A stretch of DNA of 64,000 bases from Actinacidiphila yeochonensis CN732. Lineage in GTDB: Bacteria > Actinomycetota > Actinomycetes > Streptomycetales > Streptomycetaceae. Position numbers and translations under genes: made by a program. Shown piece after piece: positions 55,440-64,000 of this stretch. The notes beneath the pieces are model-generated. The model was given only the letters and a program-made list of their open reading frames with translations, had not been told where the DNA came from and did not search any database. The stretch covers positions 2,604,001-2,668,000 of the forward strand of contig NZ_JQNR01000005.1 of NCBI RefSeq assembly GCF_000745345.1. The letters are read 5' to 3'. Positions within the stretch are counted from its first letter, which is position 1. Every line of letters begins with the position of its first letter.

Positions 55440-58400
55440 CCGGGTTCCAACTCGAAGACGTCCTGCCGCTCACACCGCTGCAGGCCGGCATGCTCTTCCA
55501 CTCGCTCTACGACGGCGACGACGCGGGCAACACCCCCGCCGCCCCCGCCGGCACCCCCGGGGCTGGCCCGGCCGTCGACGTCTACACCGTCCAGGTGGCG
55601 CTCACCCTCGCCGGGCCGGTGGACGCCGGCCGACTGCACGGCGCCGCCGCCGCGCTGCTGCGGCGCCACGCCAACCTGCGGGTCGGGTTCCTCCACGAGG
55701 ACATGGACGAACCGGTGCAGGCCGTCGCCGCCCACGTCCCGCCGCGCTGGGCCGAGACCGACCTGCGTGCCGACCCCGAGCCGGAGAAGGCCCTCGAACG
55801 GCTCCTCGCCGAGGACCGGTCCCGCCGCTTCGACCTCGCCGAACCGCCGCTGCTCCGCTTCACCCTGGTCCGCACCGGGGACGACGAGCACCGCCTCGTC
55901 GTGACCAGCCACCACATCCTCTGGGACGGCTGGTCGCTGCCGGTCCTGCTGCGGGAGCTGCTGGAGCTGTACGCGCACGGCGGCGACGAGCGCGTGCTGC
56001 CCCCCGTCACGCCGTTCCGCGACTACCTGGGCTGGCTGGCCGGCCGCGACCGCGCCGCCGCCGAGGAGGCCTGGCGGTCGGCGCTGGCCGGCCTCGACAC
56101 GCCCACCCTGCTCGCCGGCCCCCGCCCGCCGGCCGGCCGCGCGCTGCCCCGCCGGTACGTCACCGCGCTGAGCGCCGCCACCACCGAGCGGCTGCGCGGC
56201 ACCGCCCGGGCGCACGGGCTGACCCTCAACACCCTGGTCCAGGCGGCGTGGGCGATGGTGCTCGGCAGCGCCACCGGACGGCAGGACGTCGTCTTCGGCA
56301 CCACCGTCTCCGGCCGGCCGCCGGAGCTGCCCGGGATCGAGTCCATGATCGGGCTGCTCATCAACACCGTGCCGGTCCGCGTGGAGCTGCGCCCGGAGGA
56401 GTCGCTGGCCGGGCTGTGCGCCCGCGTCCAGGAGGAGCAGGCGCGGCTGCTGGCCCACCAGCACCTCGGGCTCACCGAGATCAGGGCGCTGACCGGCCTG
56501 ACCGGCCTCTTCGACACCCTGGCCGTCTTCGAGAACTACCCGCTGGACGCGGTGGCCGCCGAGCAGCCCGCCGACGGGCGGCCCCGGCTGCGCGTCACCG
56601 GCTTCCGGGGCGCCGACGCCACCCACTACCCGCTGGCCCTCACCGTGGACCCGGGCCCCGAGATGCGCCTCGCCCTCGCCTACCGCGCCGACCTCTTCAC
56701 GGCCGAGGCCGTCGCCACCCTGGCCGCGCGGGCCGCGGCACTGCTCACCGTCATCGCCGAACACCCCGACCGGCTCGTGGGCACCGTCGACCTGCTCACC
56801 CCCGGGGAGCGGGCCGAGCTGCTGGCACTCGGGCGCGGGGCCGAACGGCCGCTGCCCGCCGCCACCTACCCCGAGCTTTTCGCCGCCCAGGCCGCCCGCA
56901 CCCCGGACGCGCCCGCCGTGCGGGAGGGTGTCACCAGCCTCAGCTACGCCGAGCTCGACGCGCTCACCGACAGGTTGGCAGGTCACCTGGCCGCGCACGG
57001 GGCCGGCCCCGAACAGCTCGTCGCGCTCGCCCTGCCGCGCGGCGCCGACCTGGTGACGGCCGTCCTCGCCGTACTGAAGACGGGCGCCGCCTACCTGCCG
57101 CTGGACCCGGACCACCCCCGGGCGCGGCTGGCCGCCACCCTGGAGGACGCGCGGCCGCTCCACCTCGTCACCGACGACGCCACCGCCCCGCTGCTGCCGC
57201 CCGCCGGCATCCCCGCCACGCGGCTGCGGCAGGGCGCGGCGCAGGACCCCGCGCCGGCCGGCCCGCCCTGGGCCGCGCCCCCCGGCGCCCCGGCGGCGGA
57301 CACCCGGCGTACGTGATCTACACCTCGGGCTCGACCGGCCGCCCCAAGGGCGTCGTCGTCACCCACCGCAACCTCGTGGACTACGCCGACTTCGCGCGCA
57401 CCTCCTACCCCGGCGCGGCGGGCCCGGCGTCCTTCCACTCCTCCATCGCCTTCGACCTCACGGTGACCTCCGTGCTGGTGCCGCTGGCGGCCGGCGGCAG
57501 CGTCGTCCTGGACCACCTCGGCGCGCAGACCCCCGCCGGTCCCGACCCCGACTCCGACCCCGGTCCTGACTCCGGTCCCGGTCCCGACTCCGGCCCCGAC
57601 TCCGGTCCCGACTCCGGCCCGGCAGCCGACGGTACGGCGTTCTCACTGCTCAAGCTCACCCCGAGCCACCTGGCGCTGCTGGAGCACCTGCCGCGCCCCG
57701 AGTTCGCCGGGGACCTCGTCGTCGGCGGCGAGCAGCTGCTCGGACCGGTGCTGCGGGCCTGGCAGGGCCGCAACCCCGGGGCGACCGTCGTCAACGAGTA
57801 CGGGCCCACCGAGTGCACCGTCGGCTGCACCGTCCACACCCTGCGGCCCGGCGACCCGGTCGACGACGGCGCCGTGCCCATCGGCAGGCCCGTCGCGGGG
57901 GCCCGTGTGTACGTGCTGGACGCGGCGCTGCGGCTGGCGCCGCGCGGCACCGCCGGGGAGCTGTACGTGGCCGGGGAGGGGGTGGCGCGCGGCTACCTCG
58001 GGCGGCCCGCGCTGACCGCGTCCCGGTTCACCGCGGACCCGTTCGGGCCGCCCGGGACACGGATGTACCGCACCGGCGACCTCGCGCGCTGGAACGGCGA
58101 CGGCGTGCTGGAGTACCTGGGCCGGACCGACGACCAGGTGAAGGTGCGCGGCCACCGCATCGAACTCGGCGAGGTGGAGGCCGCGTTGACGGCGCTGCCG
58201 CAGGTGCGCACGGCCTGCGCGGTGCTGCGCGAGGACCAGCCCGGCGACCCGCGCCTGGTCGGCTACGTCACCCCGGCGGAGCCCGACGTGCCCGGCGCGC
58301 CCGGCGGCGCCGACCCGGCGCGGCTGCGGGCCGCACTGCGCGAGACGCTGCCCGAGCACATGGTGCCCTCCGCCCTCGTCGTCCTGGCCGAACTGCCGCT

Positions 58401-58715
58401 CACCGGCAACGGCAAGGTCGACCGGCGGGCCCTGCCCGTGCCCGACGGCGGTTCGGCGGGGTCGGGGCGGGCGCCGCGCACGCCGCAGGAGGAGGTGCTG
58501 AGCGGGCTGTTCGCCGAGGTGCTGGGCTGCCGGGTCGGCGTGGAGGACGACTTCTTCCTGCTCGGCGGCCATTCGCTGCTGGCGACCCGGCTGGTGGGCC
58601 GGGTGCGGGCGGTGCTGGGGGTGGAGGTGCCGGTGCGGGCGCTGTTCGAGCACCCGACGGTGGCGGGGCTTGCCGGTGTGGTGGCCGGTGCGGGCCGGGC
58701 CCGCCGTCAACTGGG
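55436..58715 (+). other. NRPS module 4: C (D-donor type) - A (Asn-like) - T
   Basis: A4 pocket by hand: D-L-T-K-V-G-E-V-G-K, essentially the asparagine code. Between pocket positions 239 and 278, A4 carries an unusual insert of Pro-Asp-Ser/Gly-Pro repeats (57541-57630). Confidence 0.7.
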
Positions 58716-61700
58716 CCCGGAGAAGCGTCCGGAGACGGTGCCGCTGTCGTTCGCACAGCAGCGGCTGTGGTTCCTCGGCCGGTTGGAGGGTCCCGGCGCC
58801 GCCTACAACATCCCGCTCACCCTCCGGCTCGACGGACCGCTGGACGCCGGCGCGCTCCAGGCGGCGCTGGACGACGTGGTGGCCCGGCACGAGGCGCTGC
58901 GCACCCGCTACCCCGACCACGACGGCACCCCCCGCCAGGAGGTCGTGCCCGCCGCCGAGGCGAGCGTGCCCGTACGGGTCGAGACCGCCCCCGCCTGCGC
59001 GGACCCGGAGACCTGGACCACCCGGGCCGTCCAGGCCGCCGTGCGGACCCCGCTCGACGTGGCGGTGGACCTGCCGGTGCGGGTGTGGCTGCTGCGTGAG
59101 GCGCCGGACGTGCACACGCTGGTGCTGGTGGTGCACCACATCGCGGCGGACGGGTGGTCGCTGGGCCCGCTGCTGCGGGACCTGACCGCCGCCTACCGGG
59201 CCCGCGCGGCGGGTGGGGCGCCGCGGTGGGCGCCGCTGCCGGTGCAGTACGCGGACTACGCGCTGTGGCAGCGGGAGCTGCTGGACGGGCCGGAAGGTGT
59301 CGCCCATGAACAACTGGCCTACTGGCGTTCGGCGTTGGCCGGGCTGCCGGAGCAGATCGCGCTGCCACTGGACCGGCCGCGCCCGGCCGTCGGCAGCCGC
59401 GAGGGCGCTATGCACCTCTGTGTGTGGGACCGCGAACTCCACGCCGGGCTGGGGCGGTTGGCGCGGGAGAGCGGGAGGAGTCTGTTCATGGTGCTCCAGG
59501 CCGGGTTGGCGCTGCTGCTCAGCCGGCACGGCGCGGGGACGGACATCCCGATCGGTACGCCGATCGCGGGGCGGACGGATGACGCGTTGGACGACGTGGT
59601 CGGGTTCTTCGTCAACTCGCTCGTCCTGCGCAACGACCTCAGTGGGGACCCGACGTTCGTGGAGCTGCTGGGGCGGGTGCGGGAGACGGACCTGGGCGCC
59701 TACCAGCACCAGGACCTGCCCTTCGAGCGGCTCGTCGAGGACCTCAACCCGGTCCGCGCGCATAGGCAGTCCCCGCTGTTCCAGGTGATGCTGGCCCTGC
59801 AGAACCAGCGGACGCCCGTCCTCGACCTGCCCGGCGTGCGCGCCACCGTGATCCAGGAGCACAACGGGGTCAGCGCCTTCGACCTCGCCTTCTCCTTCAC
59901 CGGGCTCCCGGCGGAGGAGGGCGGCGGGCTGCACGTGGCCGTGGAGTACGCCACCGACCTCTTCGACGCGGAGACCGTGGCCGCCCTCACCGACCGCTAC
60001 GCCCACCTTCTCGCCCGGATCGCCGCCGACCCGGCGCGCCCGCTCAGCACCTACCCCGCCATCACCTCCTTCGAGCGGGCCAGGCTGCTCTCCCTCGGCC
60101 GGGGTGGCACGCCCGACGAGGCCCGCAGCCGCACGCACCCCGTACCCGACGCCGCCGAAACCCCCATGACGTTCCCGGAGTTGTTCGCGGAGCAGGTGGG
60201 GCGGGTGCCGGGGGAGGTGGCGGTGCGTGATGGTGCGGGTGTGGTGTTGTCGTATGCGGAGTTGGACGCGCGGGCGGAGGTGGTGGCGGATCGGTTGGTG
60301 GCTGCTGGGGTGGGTCCTGGTGGTGTGGTGGGGTTGGCGGTGTCGCGGTCGGCTGAGTTGGCGGTGGCGGTGGTGGGGGTGTTGAAGGCGGGGGCGGCGT
60401 ATCTGCCGTTGGATTCGGCGTATCCGGTGGAGCGGTTGCGGTACATGGTGGAGGACGCTCGTCCGGTGCATGTGCTGGCGTCCGAAGATGCCCTGGGGCG
60501 GTTGCCGTTGGGGGATGTTCCGGTGACGGTGGTGGGTGAGTGCGGTTCGTCGGTGTTGCGGGTGGCGGGGTTGCCGAGGGTGCGGGTGCTGCCGGAGCAT
60601 CCGGCGTACGTGATCTACACCTCGGGTTCCACCGGCCGGCCCAAGGGCGTCGTCGTCACCCACCGCGGCATCCACGACCTCGTCCGCACCCAGGCCCGCG
60701 CCCTCGGCCTCGGCCCCGGCAGCCGGATGCTGCAGATGGCCTCGCCCAGCTTCGACGCGGCCTTCGCCGAGATCGCCACCACGCTGCTCACCGGCGCCAC
60801 GCTGGTGCTGGCCGACCCGGCGGCACTGCTGCCCGGCACCGGTACCGGCAGCGGCAACGCCACCGGCCTCGCCGAAACCGCGGCCCGGCACCGCGTCACC
60901 CACCTCACCCTCACCCCGGCCGTCCTGGCCGCACTGCCCCGGGACCGGTCGGTGCTGGCGGGGGCCACCATCCTCCTCGCCGGGGAGGCGTCCACCCCCG
61001 CGCTGGTCCGCCAGTGGGCCGACGGCCGCAGGGTCCTCAACGGCTACGGCCCCACCGAGACCACCGTCTGCTGCGCCATGAGCACCCCGCTGCCCTCCCG
61101 TGGCCCGGCCGCCCCCGTCCACACCGTGCCGATCGGTACCCCTGTGGAGGGTGCCCGGTTGTATGTGCTGGGTGAGCGGCTGGAGTTGGTGCCGCGTGGG
61201 GTGGTCGGGGAGTTGTATGTGGCGGGGCGGGGGGTGGCGCAGGGGTATCTGCGGCGGCCGGGGTTGACGGCTTCGCGGTTCGTCGCCGATCCGTTCGGTC
61301 CTGCGGGTTCCCGGATGTACCGCACGGGTGACCTGGTGCGGTGGGACGAGCGGGGTCGGCTGGAGTACGCGGGGCGGGCGGACGACCAGGTGAAGGTGCG
61401 CGGGTTCCGGATCGAACTCGGCGAGGTGGAGGCGGCGTTGGCCCGGGTTCCGGGGGTGGCGGCCGCCTGCGCCGTCGTCCGCGAGGACCGGCCCGGCGAG
61501 CGGCTGCTCGTCGGCTACGCCGTCCCCCGTCCCGGCGAGCCCTTCGACCCGGCACGGGCGCGCGACGCCCTCGCGGCGGAGCTCCCGCCCTACATGGTGC
61601 CCTCGGCCTTCGTGCGCGTGGAGCGGCTGCCGCTGACCCCGAACGGCAAGGTCGACCGGCGGGCCCTGCCCGTGCCCGACGGCGGTTCGGCGGGGTCGGG

Positions 61701-64000
61701 GCGGGCGCCGCGCACGCCGCAGGAGGAGGTGCTGAGCGGGCTGTTCGCCGAGGTGCTGGGCTGCCGGGTCGGCGTGGAGGACGACTTCTTCCTGCTCGGC
61801 GGCCATTCGCTGCTGGCGACCCGGCTGGTGGGCCGGGTGCGGGCGGTGCTGGGGGTGGAGGTGCCGGTGCGGGCGCTGTTCGAGCACCCGACGGTGGCGG
61901 GGCTTGCCGGTGTGGTGGCCGGTGCGGGCCGGGCTCGCCGTCAACTGGGCCCGGAGAAGCGTCCGGAGACGGTGCCGCTGTCGTTCGCGCAGCAGCGGCT
62001 GTGGTTCCTCGGCCGACTGGAGGGGCCGAACGCCACGTACAACGTTCCGCTGGTGGTGCGGCTCGAAGGCGGCCTCGACGTGGCGGCCCTGCGTACGGCC
62101 CTGCACGACGTGGTCGAGCGGCACGAGGCGCTGCGGACCCGCTGCGTGCAGGTGGCGGGGGTGCCGGCCCAGGTGGTCGTGCCGGCGGACGAGGCCGTGC
62201 CCGGGGTGGCGGTGACGGACATCGCGCCGGACGAGGTGGCGGAGCGCGTCGCGCGGACGGTGGCCCAACCCTTCGACGTGGGAGCCGATCTCCCCTTGCG
62301 TGTCTGGGTGTTGCGTGAGGCGCCGGACGTGCACACGCTGGTGCTGGTGGTGCACCACATCGCGGCGGACGGGTGGTCGATGGGCCCGCTGGTGCGGGAT
62401 CTCGCGGCGGCGTACCGGGCGCGTACGGCGGGTGGGGCGCCGCGGTGGGCGCCGCTGCCGGTGCAGTACGCGGACTACGCGCTGTGGCAGCGGGAGCTGC
62501 TGGACGGGCCGGAAGGTGTCGCGTCGGAGCAACTGGCGTATTGGCGGGGCGCGTTGGCTGGGCTGCCGGAGCAGATCGCGCTGCCGCTGGACCGGCCGCG
62601 CCCGGCCGTCGCCTCGCACGCCGGCGCCGTCCACCACGCCCGCTTCGACACCCGGCTGAACGACGCCCTCAAGGCGCTGGCCCGGGAGAGCGGGACGAGT
62701 CTGTTCATGGTGCTCCAGGCCGGGTTGGCGCTGCTGCTCAGCCGGCACGGCGCGGGGACGGACATCCCGATCGGTACGCCGATCGCGGGGCGTACGGATG
62801 ACGCGCTGGACGACGTGGTCGGGTTCTTCGTCAACTCGCTCGTCCTGCGGAACGATCTCAGTGGGGACCCGACGTTCGCGGAGCTGCTGGGGCGGGTGCG
62901 GGAGACGGACCTGGGCGCCTACCAGCACCAGGACCTGCCCTTCGAGCGGCTCGTCGAGGACCTCAACCCGACGCGCACTCAAGGCCACTCGCCGCTCTTC
63001 CAGGTGATGCTCGCCTTCCAGAACCAGCAGCGGCCCGCACTCGACCTGGCCGGCCTCACCGTCGAGCCGCGGCCCAGCCACGCCGGCTCCAGCACCTTCG
63101 ACCTGACCTTCTCCTTCGCGGAGCTTCCGGCCGAGGAGGGCGGCGGGCTGCACCTGGCCGTGGAGTACGCCACCGACCTCTTCGACGCCGCCACGGTCGC
63201 CGCGCTGACCGGCCGCCTCGCCCACCTGCTGGACCGGGTCGCCGCCGACCCGGACCGGCCGCTCAGCGGCTACCCGGTCATGGACGAGCGCGAACGGTCC
63301 GCCACGCTGCGCCTGGGCGCCGGCCCCGAAGCCCCCGCCGGCACGGTCGCCGAGACGTTCCCGGAGTTGTTCGCGGAGCAGGTGGGGCGGGTGCCGGGGG
63401 AGGTGGCGGTGCGTGATGGTGCGGGTGTGGTGTTGTCGTATGCGGAGTTGGACGCGCGGGCGGAGGTGGTGGCGGATCGGTTGGTGGCTGCTGGGGTGGG
63501 TCCTGGTGGTGTGGTGGGGTTGGCGGTGTCGCGGTCGGCTGAGTTGGCGGTGGCGGTGGTGGGGGTGTTGAAGGCGGGGGCGGCGTATCTGCCGTTGGAT
63601 TCGGCGTATCCGGTGGAGCGGTTGCGGTACATGGTGGAGGACGCTCGTCCGGTGCATGTGCTGGCGTCCGAAGATGCCCTGGGGCGGTTGCCGTTGGGGG
63701 ATGTTCCGGTGACGGTGGTGGGTGAGTGCGGTTCGTCGGTGTTGCGGGTGGCGGGGTTGCCGAGGGTGCGGGTGCTGCCGGAGCATCCGGCGTACGTGAT
63801 CTACACCTCGGGTTCCACCGGCCGTCCCAAGGGCGTCGTCGTCACCCACCGCGGCGTCGGCAGCCTGGTGCGTACCCAGCGGGAACGGCTCGCGGTGGGC
63901 CCCGGCTCCCGGGTGCTCCAGATGGCCTCGCCCAGCTTCGACGCCGCCTTCTGGGAGCTGGCCATGGCGCTGTGCTCGGGCGCCACGCTGGTGCTGGCCG
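55436..64000 (+). CDS. non-ribosomal peptide synthetase, second gene (C-A-T-C-A-T-C-A..., runs off the window)
   Basis: At least 2,855 residues; the 3' end is outside the window. Order: C4 (about 55445-56800; [20 protein letters not shown] and [10 protein letters not shown]), A4, T4 (Ser codon 58573), C5, A5, T5 (Ser 61807), C6 (61970-63270), and A6 up to about its A4 motif at 64000. C4 has the form of domains that accept a D-configured donor, matching the epimerase at the end of the first protein. GTG 55436 overlaps the previous stop as GTGA. One frame break at about 57290 (one base missing in GCGCCCCGGCGGCGGACACC) separates the 5' 620 codons from the rest; homology is continuous across it (APAA, then [11 protein letters not shown]). 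Confidence 0.9.
58420..58770 (+). repeat. direct repeat, T4/C5 boundary copy (sister at 61654-62004)
   Basis: About 350 bases from the end of A through T to the first C motif are the same as 61654-62004 apart from about two substitutions (offset 3234). Confidence 0.85.
58716..61950 (+). other. NRPS module 5: C - A (unassigned) - T
   Basis: A5 pocket by hand: D-A-A-T-L-A-G-V-C-K. It shares the T..A.VC background of aromatic-type pockets such as A1 but has Ala at 239 and Gly at 322; I do not assign a residue. T5 and the start of C6 duplicate those of module 4 almost base for base. Confidence 0.6.
60168..60640 (+). repeat. direct repeat, A5 N-terminal half (sister at 63354-63826)
   Basis: About 470 bases from GACGTTCCCGGAG to TTCCACCGGCC are base-for-base the same as 63354-63826 (offset 3186). 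This block uses G- and T-ended codons (TTG, GTG, TAT, GAT, GGT) unlike the C-ended codons around it. Confidence 0.88.
61951..64000 (+). other. NRPS module 6 (partial): C - A
   Basis: C6 is a standard L-to-L domain. A6 is cut at 64000 shortly after [13 protein letters not shown], so only D235, A236 and W239 can be read; these equal A1, hinting at a Phe-like residue. Confidence 0.6.

Noticed and set aside
57643-63849. Very long minus-strand frame opposite the second NRPS gene
   Set aside because: An antisense shadow created by high GC; the plus strand carries continuous NRPS motifs.

Overview
The window looks like a chromosomal segment of a Streptomyces or close relative. Support comes from the very high GC with C/G-ended codons, a complete cvn conservon with its paired P450 genes, GTGA-type start/stop overlaps, DasR-type operators, secreted GH11 and GH76 enzymes, and a large non-ribosomal peptide synthetase (NRPS) locus.

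Layout. 1-1340: a small conserved-protein gene pair, a duplicated 3' remnant of one of them, and a fragment of another gene. 1339-7082 (minus): conservon cvnABCD followed by a CYP157-type and a CYP154-type P450. 7791-8798: AraC-family regulator. 9501-12133 (minus): MprF-like DUF2156 protein and a membrane protein. 12268-16828 (minus): paaABCDE, phenylacetyl-CoA ring epoxidation. 17495-20907: secreted GH11 xylanase and GH76 mannanase-like enzyme. 21160-23424: KimA-like APC transporter. 23705-26260: large DUF6571-like protein and a convergent lipoprotein. 26510-32916: Tat-exported flavin amine oxidase, two SDRs, a glucose-dehydrogenase-like enzyme, and an Rrf2 regulator divergent from an NmrA-like oxidoreductase with a duplicated operator between them. 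33262-39253 (minus): a compact operon of Fe(II)/2-oxoglutarate hydroxylase, DUF6271-like protein, PLP decarboxylase, GNAT acetyltransferase and MFS exporter, which looks like a small undescribed biosynthetic cluster. 39907-42357: NagZ-like GH3 hexosaminidase preceded by three DasR-like sites, then a GNAT. 43188-64000: MbtH and two NRPS genes; the second runs off the end.

NRPS logic: C-A-T, C-A-T, C-A-T-E on the first protein, then C-A-T, C-A-T, C-A... on the second. The epimerase at the end of protein 1 is followed by a condensation domain of the type that takes a D-residue at the start of protein 2. My hand-read specificity codes suggest Phe-like, branched aliphatic, the same branched aliphatic (made D), Asn, unknown, and a Phe-like start in module 6.

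Data quality: the NRPS reading frame breaks at least nine times, and every break is one missing base. Seven lie in G runs inside near-identical repeated blocks, and the sister copy has the correct G count each time. I therefore treat the genes as intact and the breaks as consensus errors. The same caution applies to paaE and to the membrane protein/MprF overlap.
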